Below are positions 1 through 5,717 of a stretch of 8,035 nucleotides of DNA, one piece after another. The position numbers and the translations under genes are program-made. Where the stretch lies: contig JAGDDM010000012.1 in assembly GCA_017958015.1 (NCBI GenBank), positions 1 through 8,035 on the forward strand, read 5' to 3'. The notes beneath the pieces are model-generated. The model was given only the letters and a program-made list of their open reading frames with translations. It had not been told where the DNA came from and searched no databases. The stretch's first letter is position 1, and the number at the start of each line of letters is the position of its first letter. The DNA is from Abditibacteriota bacterium (GTDB lineage Bacteria; Armatimonadota; UBA5829).

Positions 1-2
1 AC

Positions 3-269
3 ATCCGCAAAGCCGCCCCCAAGGCCATGATTTTCATGGTTGTCCCTCCCAACGGCGTCCACAGAGAAAATATTTCCACCGTTTTGGCAAAGTGCGACGA
101 CAGGAACGTCTATATAATAGATACGCCGCGGCTCAATAACCGCATCACCGTGCGGCCGCCTACTCCCACGTCCCTCACCAGCGACGCGGTTCACCCCAAC
201 GAGTACGGCCACGCCCTCTTCGGAGCCACGGTGGCGGTGGAAGCCCAGAAGATTATCGACGGCAAATGA
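3..269 (+). CDS. SGNH/GDSL-type hydrolase, C-terminal fragment (5' end outside window)
   Basis: The reading frame is already open at base 3, so the gene begins upstream of the window. Only the last 88 residues are visible. They carry a strand-like segment (AMIFMVVPPNG), a second one (VYIIDTP) and, near the end, D-A-V-H-P-N-E-Y-G-H. Here the Asp codon is at 183 and the His codon at 192. The DxxHPN..GH pattern is block V of SGNH/GDSL esterases and lipases, which supplies the catalytic Asp and His. The nucleophilic Ser block would lie upstream and cannot be checked. Members of this superfamily deacylate esters, often on cell-wall or exported glycans, but the substrate here is unknown. The stop codon overlaps the start of rdgB by 4 nt (ATGA), so the two are probably co-transcribed and translationally coupled. 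The family call is fairly firm; the specific function is not. Confidence 0.72.
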   Translation: MRKAAPKAMIFMVVPPNGVHRENISTVLAKCDDRNVYIIDTPRLNNRITVRPPTPTSLTSDAVHPNEYGHALFGATVAVEAQKIIDGK

Positions 270-835
270 AACTCCTCGTAGCAACGGGCAACCAAGGCAA
301 GGCCCGGGAAATCCGGCGGATGCTGGGGGATCTGCCCTATCAAATCGTCACCTTGGCGGACCTGGACAACCCTCCGGAGGTTGAGGAAACCGGCTCCACC
401 TTTTTGGAAAACGCCATGATAAAGGCGGCGGCCTACTCGGAGTTTTCCGGAATGCTCACCCTGGCCGACGATTCGGGTCTTGTGGTGGATGCTCTGGACG
501 GCGCTCCCGGAGTCTACTCCGCCCGATTCGCCCCAACCGACGATGAGCGGATAGAAAAACTCCTGGGAATGTTGGAAGAAGTGCCGGATGAGAAGCGCAC
601 CGCCCGATTCGTCTGCGCCATGGCTCTGTCGAACCCCACGGGAGAGATGAACTTCCGGCTGGGTACCGTTGAGGGCGTGATTATCCGGGAAAAACGGGGA
701 GACGGGGGCTTCGGCTACGACCCGGTGTTTTTCGTTCCGGAGGCGGGCAAGACCATGAGCGAAATGACCGCCGAGGAGAAAAACGAAATTTCTCACAGAG
801 CGAGAGCTTTTGCCGAAATCAAAGAAATTCTGTAA
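266..835 (+). CDS. rdgB: XTP/dITP diphosphatase (RdgB/HAM1 family)
   Basis: This 189-residue protein has the family's usual length and all its signature blocks. TGNQGK (residues 7-12) forms the nucleotide-binding start. E-x-T-G-S-T-F-x-E-N-A (about 41-50) contains metal-binding acids. ADDSGL (67-72) carries Asp69, equivalent to the catalytic Asp of E. coli RdgB. GVYSARF (82-88), GGFGYDPVF (147-155) and SHR (176-178) recognise the base. The enzyme pyrophosphohydrolyses dITP, XTP and ITP to monophosphates in the cytoplasm, keeping deaminated purines out of DNA and RNA. The ATG at 266 overlaps the stop of the upstream hydrolase (ATGA). No terminator follows it. The promoter of the next gene starts 4 nt after its stop, so some read-through into the PEP-CTERM gene is possible. 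This identification is very secure. Confidence 0.97.
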   Translation: MKLLVATGNQGKAREIRRMLGDLPYQIVTLADLDNPPEVEETGSTFLENAMIKAAAYSEFSGMLTLADDSGLVVDALDGAPGVYSARFAPTDDERIEKLLGMLEEVPDEKRTARFVCAMALSNPTGEMNFRLGTVEGVIIREKRGDGGFGYDPVFFVPEAGKTMSEMTAEEKNEISHRARAFAEIKEIL

Positions 836-839
836 ATAT

Positions 840-868
840 TTGCGCGATTTGCGTGAATATGATATAAT
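840..868 (+). promoter_or_regulatory. Sigma-70-type extended -10 promoter for PEP-CTERM gene 1
   Basis: A perfect TATAAT lies at 863-868, preceded by TG at 860-861, which makes an extended -10 (TGATATAAT). Exactly 17 nt upstream is TTGCGC (840-845), sharing TTG with the -35 consensus. It sits directly after the rdgB stop codon and about 40 nt upstream of the next start. The same TGATATAAT with a TTG-type -35 at 17 nt recurs upstream of the second PEP-CTERM gene, which strengthens both calls. Confidence 0.7.
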
Positions 869-908
869 TATCATGCAATAAAAGTCTTACGCAAAGGAGG
901 TGAAAACC

Positions 909-1532
909 ATGAAAAGACTTATAGCATTTGTCATCATCATCGCCGCTTTCGCGTCCGTCGCCATGGCGGAATATTACAAGCTGGAAGACGCTTTGATGTA
1001 TATGGATGCGGGTTATCCCTACGTTACCGGCGTTGACGGCGCTCAGATTAACGCCACCACCGAGAAATACTGGAGCGATGCATCCGGTGACTATGTTTGG
1101 GCGTATTCCTTCACTCCCGTGGGTACCATCAACTACACCGCCGGAGACGCCGCCACAAACATGTACTACCTGCTCCTTGACGTTCCGGCTGCCGACTTCG
1201 CAAAAGTTGTCAAAATGGACACCTTGGCCGTGAACGCCAACGTCTCCGTAGACGAGAATGTGGACGGCTCAACTTTGATAACGTTTAAAGAACCCGGCAA
1301 CCTCAACAACGGTTGGTTCCTGATGTCCTTCCATACCGACAGCGGATGGGATACACGCGTGGGAATGACCGCCACGGCTCTCGCCAGCAACAACGGCACC
1401 GACTTCGTGTACTTCAACGGAGGCGGTTTGGCCTTCCCCACCGCGGTCCCCGAAGTTCCGGAACCCGGCACTTTTGCCGCTCTGGCTCTCGGTTGCGCAG
1501 GTCTTGCGAGCTTCAAACTCCGCAAGAAATAA
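909..1532 (+). CDS. Secreted PEP-CTERM sorting domain protein, function unknown (paralog 1)
   Basis: This is a 207-residue exported protein. The ATG at 909 is chosen because AAAGGAGG (893-900) lies 8 nt upstream. An in-frame GTG at 900 falls inside that Shine-Dalgarno and is unlikely to start. Residues 1-20 form a signal peptide: Met-Lys-Arg, a hydrophobic core, and an AMA cleavage motif before EYYK. The body is probably a beta-rich extracellular domain with many Asp, Asn, Thr and aromatic residues; no known enzyme motif was recognised. The C-terminus is a PEP-CTERM signal: VPEVPEP, then a hydrophobic segment of about 15 residues, then FKLRKK, with the PEP starting 24 residues from the end. 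In this system exosortase is thought to remove the tail, releasing or anchoring the protein in the envelope or matrix, often with exopolysaccharide. No exosortase gene is in the window. Overlapping ORFs in other frames are shadows. Confidence 0.85.
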   Translation: MKRLIAFVIIIAAFASVAMAEYYKLEDALMYMDAGYPYVTGVDGAQINATTEKYWSDASGDYVWAYSFTPVGTINYTAGDAATNMYYLLLDVPAADFAKVVKMDTLAVNANVSVDENVDGSTLITFKEPGNLNNGWFLMSFHTDSGWDTRVGMTATALASNNGTDFVYFNGGGLAFPTAVPEVPEPGTFAALALGCAGLASFKLRKK

Positions 1533-1540
1533 AAAATATC

Positions 1541-1572
1541 AAAAAAATTCCCGCTTCGGCGGGATTTTTTTT
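1541..1572 (+). terminator. Rho-independent terminator after PEP-CTERM gene 1
   Basis: The stem CCCGC (1550-1554) pairs with GCGGG (1559-1563), extended by T1549-A1564, around a TTCG loop. It gives the very stable cUUCGg tetraloop. It is preceded by seven A and followed by eight T (1565-1572). It begins 8 nt after the stop codon and isolates this gene from the next promoter. Confidence 0.9.
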
Positions 1573-1581
1573 GTTTTTCGC

Positions 1582-1610
1582 TTGCATTGTTGACACCGTT
1601 GTGATATAAT
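1582..1610 (+). promoter_or_regulatory. Extended -10 promoter of PEP-CTERM gene 2
   Basis: TTGCAT (1582-1587) and TATAAT (1605-1610) are separated by exactly 17 nt, with TG at 1602-1603 giving the extended -10 TGATATAAT. The layout matches the promoter of paralog 1. Two further TATAAT hexamers lie downstream at 1625-1630 and 1636-1641 without a clear -35, so additional start sites are possible. Confidence 0.7.
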
Positions 1611-1618
1611 AACGGTGT
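1593..1618 (+). promoter_or_regulatory. Perfect 8-bp inverted repeat around the -10 box, candidate operator
   Basis: ACACCGTT (1593-1600) and AACGGTGT (1611-1618) are exact reverse complements separated by 10 bp. The spacer contains the whole -10 hexamer of the promoter above. The arm centres are 18 bp apart, suiting a dimeric DNA-binding protein on one face of the helix. A bound protein would block RNA polymerase, so repression is the simplest reading. Paralog 1 lacks this dyad. No regulator gene is in the window. Confidence 0.5.
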
Positions 1619-1664
1619 AGGTATTATAATACCCCTATAATCCAACCGAAAGGAGGTGAAAACA

Positions 1665-2324
1665 TTGAAAAAGCTCATAGCAGTGTTGATTGCCATGATT
1701 GCGATTAGCGGCGCCGCTTTCGCAGCGACCATCAAGGTTGATATGAAGCCCGTTCTGTCCAATCCCCATCCGTACGTGCAGGACGCGGGTATTCTCGATA
1801 TTACCAAGGTAAACATTACCGCGGAAGAGGTACCGGGTATGGATTTGTATCAGTGGACCTACAAGATTACACCGAGAAATCTCCATTACTTCACTAACCC
1901 GCTGACACGCCTGACTACCGGTGTTCCGAATACGTTGGCCGATTTCTCCATCGACTTCGGATGCAACGTTCTGAACGTTATAGAAGACGGTTCCCTTACG
2001 GCTACCGCCGGTGGGCAGAGTTACACCGCTCTTACCGAGGAGCAGATGCTGATTCTTTCTTTTGATACTCCTCTGTACGAGACAACTCCGCTCATCATTA
2101 CGTTCCTCAGTAAGTTCGGACTGGATGACGCGCAGACGGCCTACGCCACCGCGCATACGGCTAAGTACTACAATGAGGATGGTTGTTCCATTCTTCTTGA
2201 GTCCGATGCCAGATTCGTAGCTCCGTACTCCCCGGATACTCCCGAGGTTCCGGAACCCGCGACGCTCATCGCTCTTGCAACCGGATGCGTCGGTCTTGCC
2301 GGCTTCAAGTTTGCAAAGAAGTGA
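1665..2324 (+). CDS. Secreted PEP-CTERM sorting domain protein, function unknown (paralog 2)
   Basis: This is a 219-residue exported protein. The TTG at 1665 is taken as the start because AAAGGAGGTGAAAAC (1649-1663) is identical to the sequence before the ATG of paralog 1, and the protein then begins (Met)-Lys-Lys-Leu-Ile-Ala like it. The in-frame GTG at 1656 overlaps the Shine-Dalgarno. Residues 1-20 form a signal peptide ending AFA before ATIK. The mature domain is probably beta-rich. A segment reading LYQWTYKITP resembles YVWAYSFTP in paralog 1, hinting at distant homology. The tail reads EVPEPATLIALATGC and ends FKFAKK. The last 24 residues are 16/24 identical to those of paralog 1, including a Gly-Cys inside the hydrophobic segment. 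Export followed by exosortase processing is inferred from the tail; no catalytic motif was seen. Confidence 0.84.
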   Translation: MKKLIAVLIAMIAISGAAFAATIKVDMKPVLSNPHPYVQDAGILDITKVNITAEEVPGMDLYQWTYKITPRNLHYFTNPLTRLTTGVPNTLADFSIDFGCNVLNVIEDGSLTATAGGQSYTALTEEQMLILSFDTPLYETTPLIITFLSKFGLDDAQTAYATAHTAKYYNEDGCSILLESDARFVAPYSPDTPEVPEPATLIALATGCVGLAGFKFAKK

Positions 2325-2339
2325 CTTATTTACAAACAA

Positions 2340-2373
2340 TGAAAATGCCCGCCCTTCGGGGTGGGCATTTTCA
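2340..2373 (+). terminator. Strong Rho-independent terminator after PEP-CTERM gene 2
   Basis: A 15-bp stem runs from TGAAAATGCCC (2340-2350) through G2351-T2362 and three C-G pairs. It closes on a TTCG loop (2355-2358), again a cUUCGg tetraloop. The A-rich 5' arm and T-rich 3' arm are part of the stem, so it could work in both directions. It separates the host genes from the phage-derived operon. Confidence 0.88.
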
Positions 2374-2465
2374 TATTTAAATATTCGGCTTCGCCGCGTA
2401 TTCCCCCGCTTAATTCCCCCAAACAAAAGATTTCCCGAAAAGGGTAATAAATCCTTCTCCCGGCG

Positions 2466-2474
2466 TATTATAAT
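2466..2474 (+). promoter_or_regulatory. Candidate -10 element for the phage head-lysis operon
   Basis: TATTATAAT contains a consensus TATAAT at 2469-2474, 42 nt upstream of the portal start. No good -35 is visible at 16-18 nt (AT-rich AATAAA at 2446-2451). The 10-mer GTATTATAAT (2465-2474) is identical to 1621-1630 upstream of PEP-CTERM gene 2. The promoter could be weak or need an activator. The rest of the gap from 2374 to 2515 shows only small GC-rich dyads and two TTCCCCC repeats (2401-2407 and 2414-2420). Confidence 0.4.
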
Positions 2475-2515
2475 AGCGAAGATGTTCACTTTTAGTTTAC
2501 AGGAAAGGAGACACC

Positions 2516-3589
2516 GTGAATCTTTTTTCTTTCGGCAAAAAAAGTCCCCCCGGGAAGCTTTTCCGAACCGGCAAACGTCCTCTGCCGCCCATGGGGGAAG
2601 CGACGAAAACCGGCGGATACGACTGTTATGACCGGGACGCCCTCAACCCTCTCTACGACGAAATGCTCCGGGACCCCCAGGTGGCCGCCTGCGTGGCGGT
2701 GAAGAAGTCGTCTCTCCTGTCCGGCGGCTACGACATCTCTCCCGGCGGCGGCTCACCCGAGGACAAAGAAGCGGCGGAGTTCGCCCGGTTCGCCCTCGCC
2801 GACATGGAGGGCAGCGTTGTGGGAATGCTCGAAAACGTTCTTGACGCTGTGGTGAAGGGCTGCTCCGTGGCGGAAATAAACTTCAAACTCCTCGAGAGGG
2901 GTCCCTACGAGGGATTCTGCTCTCTGAAGTCCGTTAGGAGCAAGGACCCGGCCCGGTTTTCCTTCGTCTTCGACGACCGCGGCAACATAAAGGCCCTGAA
3001 AGACGGGGAGGGAAAAGAATATCCCCGGGAGAAGTTTCTCATCTACACAAACATGCCCCGCTACGACTCGCCCTACGGCAGGTCGGATTTGGCGGCGGCG
3101 CGGGGGGCATACCGTTCCAAGCGCGCGCTTATGCACTTCATGAACATGTACTTCGAAAAGTACGGTTCGCCCACGGCTAAAGGCACTTACCGACGGTCCC
3201 TGCCCGCCGCGTCCCGAGACGAGTTTATGGAGGTACTCAAGAACCTCCAATCCCAAAGCGCCATCGTCATTCCGGAGGACATCAGCCTTGAGCTCATGCA
3301 GACTCCCCGGGGCGGCGAGGAAGGTCTGCTTTCGGCCATACGCTTCTACGACAAGCAGATAGCCAAGGCAATCCTTTTCCAGACCCTCATCACCGACGAG
3401 GGCGCCAACACCGGCTCCTACGCTCTGGCCAAGGTTCACCTTGAGGTTATGGACAAGACCATGGCGAAACTCCGCAGAGACATGGAGGAGACGGTTATGC
3501 GGGAGCAGATTCTGCGGCCCCTGACGGAGATAAACTTCCGCTCCGCCGCCTGCCCCCTGTTCACTCTCAAAAAGGAGGAGGTATCATGA
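2516..3589 (+). CDS. Phage portal protein, DUF935 / Mu gp29-like
   Basis: This 357-residue protein starts at GTG 2516, with AAAGGAG (2504-2510) 5 nt upstream. Portal proteins form the dodecameric ring at one head vertex, through which DNA enters and leaves and to which the neck attaches. Family features visible are: an N-terminal block ending in LNPLYDEMLRDPQVAACVAVKKSSLLSG; the PYGRSDL segment near residue 187, followed by a Lys/Arg-rich stretch and FEKYGSP; and the conserved region D-K-Q-I-A-K-A-I-L with T-G-S-Y-A-L-A-K-V-H at about 279-310. At 357 residues it is shorter than Mu gp29 (about 510), mainly by lacking a long C-terminal extension, but it shows no frameshift. It ends by overlapping the protease gene (ATGA). 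It heads the operon with no terminase upstream, which is unusual. The family assignment is good. Confidence 0.85.
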   Translation: MNLFSFGKKSPPGKLFRTGKRPLPPMGEATKTGGYDCYDRDALNPLYDEMLRDPQVAACVAVKKSSLLSGGYDISPGGGSPEDKEAAEFARFALADMEGSVVGMLENVLDAVVKGCSVAEINFKLLERGPYEGFCSLKSVRSKDPARFSFVFDDRGNIKALKDGEGKEYPREKFLIYTNMPRYDSPYGRSDLAAARGAYRSKRALMHFMNMYFEKYGSPTAKGTYRRSLPAASRDEFMEVLKNLQSQSAIVIPEDISLELMQTPRGGEEGLLSAIRFYDKQIAKAILFQTLITDEGANTGSYALAKVHLEVMDKTMAKLRRDMEETVMREQILRPLTEINFRSAACPLFTLKKEEVS

Positions 3590-4305
3590 ATACAATCGAA
3601 AAAGAAGCCAAACTTTTCGAGGCCGGCAAGTATCCGGACAAAAACACGGAAATCACCACCGAGGATTTGGACGCCATCATCGCCAACGCCCACCGTCTGC
3701 CTCTGAAAATAGAGCACACGGACACACCCCTTGACGGAGTCCTGGGCACCGTGACGCAACTCTACCGCAAAGGCACTGAGCTCTTCGGAAAGATTCTTTT
3801 CAACGCCCACGCATGGAAGCTCCTTTCCGAAGCGGGCGCGAGAAAGCTCTCCGTGGCCATCACCCCGGACAAGAAGCGCATTACCGAGGTATCTCTGGTC
3901 CGATTCCCCAGAGTGGCGGACGCGGCGGTATTCAAAACCGACAGCATTCTTTTCGTGGGAGAGATTCCCGCGAACCCCGAGGCGGACGCCATGGCGGACA
4001 TTATCGTCTCCATGAAGGCGGACAACAAAATCGCCCGCTACCGCCGGGAGGGAAAAATAACGAAAGCCTCGGAGCCCTTCGCCAGAGCGTTGTTCGAGGA
4101 AGCGGGCGCCACGGTGCGCTTTGAGGGCGCCAAGAAAAACCTCGCCCACATTTTCGAGGAGTTCCTGAAAGCCATGCCCGCCGCGGTGAACTTTTCGGAA
4201 CTCACAACGGATGACCGCGAAGAAGAGACGCCCGAACTGCTGAAGCGCCTGGGCGTAACGGCGGATCAGGTGCGGAAATACAACACATGGGAGGTAAACA
4301 TATGA
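3586..4305 (+). CDS. Phage capsid maturation protease with scaffold-like tail (Mu I-like)
   Basis: This 239-residue protein starts at ATG 3586, overlapping the portal stop by 4 nt; AAAGGAGGAGG (3571-3581) is a very strong Shine-Dalgarno. The first ~100 residues look like a Mu I-type head protease. FEAGKYPDKN (11-20) is followed by a helix, then PLKIEHTDTPLDG with His44, G-T-V-T-Q-L, a strand pair (LFGKILF), and ARKLSVAI with Ser89. His44 and Ser89 are the likely catalytic pair of this herpesvirus-protease-like fold. The rest is charged and helical (AEEAG, EEFLKAMP, DREEETPELLKRLGV), as expected of a scaffold domain that guides capsid assembly and is then cleaved away. Its place between portal and capsid genes agrees. 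Confidence in protease/scaffold is good; the exact catalytic residues are inferred from pattern. Confidence 0.78.
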   Translation: MNTIEKEAKLFEAGKYPDKNTEITTEDLDAIIANAHRLPLKIEHTDTPLDGVLGTVTQLYRKGTELFGKILFNAHAWKLLSEAGARKLSVAITPDKKRITEVSLVRFPRVADAAVFKTDSILFVGEIPANPEADAMADIIVSMKADNKIARYRREGKITKASEPFARALFEEAGATVRFEGAKKNLAHIFEEFLKAMPAAVNFSELTTDDREEETPELLKRLGVTADQVRKYNTWEVNI

Positions 4306-4712
4306 GCGCCACAAAACCCTACGATTCCGCGAGAAAAGACGGAATCATCGTCAGTCACAAAATGGCCGCGGAAGCTAAAATCTTCGCCGGCACCATCGTC
4401 TGCTTAAACGGATCCGGCTACGCTGTGCCCGGCTCCGACACATCCGGTCTCAAAATGGCGGGAGTGGCATACGAAACCGTCGACAACACAAACGGAGCCG
4501 ACGGCGGCAAATCCGTCAGAGTCTACACCAAGGGAACCTTCGCCTTTGCCGACTCCGGCGCCGTTCAAAGCGATGTGGGAAAAATCTTCTACATCGCCGA
4601 CGACAAAACCGTAACCAACGGATCCACCTCCGCCGGCATCGCCGCCGGTGTCTGCGTGGCCAACGAATCCCCCACTCTCACCCGAATCCGCATCGACGGA
4701 AAAACAATCTGA
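4302..4712 (+). CDS. Small head decoration/stabilisation protein (DUF2190-like)
   Basis: This protein has 136 residues from ATG 4302. That start is preferred over the in-frame ATG at 4287 because GGGAGG (4289-4294) lies 7 nt upstream and the ATG overlaps the protease stop (ATGA). The sequence is a small beta-rich protein full of Gly, Ala, Val and Thr: AGTIVCLNGSGYAVPG, MAGVAYETVDNT, SVRVYTKGTFAF, VGKIFYIADDKTV, AGVCVANES. This pattern of 'initial condition' strands is typical of DUF2190-type or gpD-like proteins, which sit on the outside of the shell and stabilise it after expansion. Position immediately before the major capsid gene fits that role. It lacks a signal peptide or membrane segment. 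Assignment rests on pattern and context rather than on catalytic residues. Confidence 0.72.
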   Translation: MSATKPYDSARKDGIIVSHKMAAEAKIFAGTIVCLNGSGYAVPGSDTSGLKMAGVAYETVDNTNGADGGKSVRVYTKGTFAFADSGAVQSDVGKIFYIADDKTVTNGSTSAGIAAGVCVANESPTLTRIRIDGKTI

Positions 4713-4724
4713 AAGGAGTAAACC

Positions 4725-5627
4725 ATGCCCTTAACATCTTCCGACATGCCCGAACTGCTCTCGGGCGGACTTAAAGCCGTGTTCTTCGAGGCCCTGAAAG
4801 CCAAAAAAGGCAGTTACGGCAGGATTGCCACCGTGGTGGAGTCCAACTCCGACACCGAACACTACCCCTGGCTGGGCGCCAACCCCGCGGTGAAAGAGTT
4901 TCTCGACGAGCGGGCGCCGGCAAGTTATTCCGGCTACGAATACGCCATCAAAAACCGCACTTGGGAAGCCTCCGTGGCGGTGGAAAGAGCCGCCATCGAG
5001 GACGACAAACTGGGTCAGATAAAGATTCGCATCTCCCAGCTGGCGGACGAAGCGAGACGCCACCGGGAAAGACTGGTGTTCGAGACTCTGGCCGCCGGTT
5101 TCACGGCGAAGTGTCACGACGGTCAGCCCCTTTTCTCCGCGTCCCATCCCGGCGATGGCGGCACCCAGTCCAATCTGGGCACCTCCGCCCTCAGCTACGA
5201 GTCCCTTGCCGCCGCCGTCACCGGCATGATGAAAATCAAAGACGACAGGGGCAACATCGCCGGCATCAAACCGGACGTTCTCGTCGTTCCGGCGGATCTC
5301 CAGTGGACCGCCATGGAGCTGCTGGAATCGAACTACTATCCCCACGAGGGAACAACCACCGCCCGGGTCTCCGCCAACGCCCTGAAGGGGAAGCTGGACC
5401 TCATCGTGTCGCCCTACCTGACGGACACGAACAATTGGTTCCTGCTGGACACTTCCCGCGCGGTAAAACCCATCATTCTCCAGTCCCGGACCCCGGTACA
5501 GTTCAACGCCCTTGAGGGCAACTCCGAAACCGGCTTCATGCGGGACACCTACATCTACGGAATCCGGGCCCGCTACAACACCGGTTACGGTCTGTGGCAG
5601 TGCGCCTACGGCTCCCACGTATCTTAG
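4725..5627 (+). CDS. Major capsid protein, Mu gpT-like
   Basis: This 300-residue protein starts at ATG 4725, with AAAGGAG (4712-4718) 6 nt upstream. The length matches the Mu gpT head subunit (about 305). Family features are: an N-terminal helix (LLSGGLKAVFFEAL); an early block with YPWLGANPAVKEFLDER; TWEASVAVERAAIEDDKLG; a helical R-R-H-R-E-R stretch followed by DGQPLFSASHPGDGG; KPDVLVVPADLQWTAMELL; LDLIVSPYLTD; and WFLLDTSRAVKPIILQ. This subunit builds the icosahedral shell with an HK97-type fold. Several hundred copies would be needed, in keeping with its strong ribosome binding site. The next start lies 9 nt past its stop. The opposite strand has a long open frame of 295 codons that is a composition shadow. 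This is one of the surest calls in the operon. Confidence 0.92.
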   Translation: MPLTSSDMPELLSGGLKAVFFEALKAKKGSYGRIATVVESNSDTEHYPWLGANPAVKEFLDERAPASYSGYEYAIKNRTWEASVAVERAAIEDDKLGQIKIRISQLADEARRHRERLVFETLAAGFTAKCHDGQPLFSASHPGDGGTQSNLGTSALSYESLAAAVTGMMKIKDDRGNIAGIKPDVLVVPADLQWTAMELLESNYYPHEGTTTARVSANALKGKLDLIVSPYLTDTNNWFLLDTSRAVKPIILQSRTPVQFNALEGNSETGFMRDTYIYGIRARYNTGYGLWQCAYGSHVS

Positions 5628-5636
5628 GAGGCATCC

Positions 5637-5717
5637 ATGCTTAAAGTAATCAAAAGACTCGCTCTCGCCGCGAAGATTCTCAAAGTCACCGCCATAGGAG
5701 GCATAGCGTGGCGGTGA
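5637..5717 (+). CDS. Candidate 26-residue cationic peptide ORF
   Basis: ATG 5637 follows AGGAGG (5626-5631) at 5 nt, and the frame ends at TGA 5715-5717 inside the connector gene. It starts 9 nt after the capsid stop and fills what would otherwise be the only gap of about 80 nt in the operon. The product has six Lys/Arg and no Asp/Glu. It runs MLKVIKRLALAAKILK and then a hydrophobic VTAIGGIAWR tail, giving a roughly amphipathic N-terminal helix. It could be a real small phage protein acting at a membrane or on DNA. It could also be a coupling leader whose translation helps ribosomes reach the connector Shine-Dalgarno (AGGAGG at 5696-5701). No homology is recognised, and 26 codons is too short for statistics. 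Confidence 0.42.
   Translation: MLKVIKRLALAAKILKVTAIGGIAWR

Noticed and set aside
191..874. Minus-strand frame of 227 codons opposite rdgB
   Set aside because: Covers the rdgB gene, whose motifs are unambiguous; the reverse product has no recognisable features.
900..908. GTG start at 900 for PEP-CTERM gene 1 (and the equivalent GTG at 1656 for gene 2)
   Set aside because: The G of each GTG is the last base of the AAAGGAGG Shine-Dalgarno. Starting at 909 and 1665 gives proper spacing and clean signal peptides.
1590..1610. Consensus TTGACA at 1590-1595 as the -35 of PEP-CTERM gene 2
   Set aside because: Only 9 nt from the TATAAT at 1605 and 29 nt from the one at 1625; TTGCAT at 1582-1587 has the correct 17-nt spacing.
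2753..3439. Minus-strand frame of 228 codons opposite the portal gene
   Set aside because: Shadow of a coding gene with convincing family motifs; no start signals.
3436..4314. Minus-strand frame of 292 codons opposite the protease gene
   Set aside because: Composition shadow of the plus-strand gene; Arg/Gly/Val-rich with no recognisable domain.
4731..5618. Long open frame of 295 codons on the minus strand opposite the capsid gene
   Set aside because: It mirrors the GC-rich capsid gene almost end to end, is Gly/Val/His-rich low-complexity protein, and has no ribosome binding site. The plus strand has a clear gpT-like protein.
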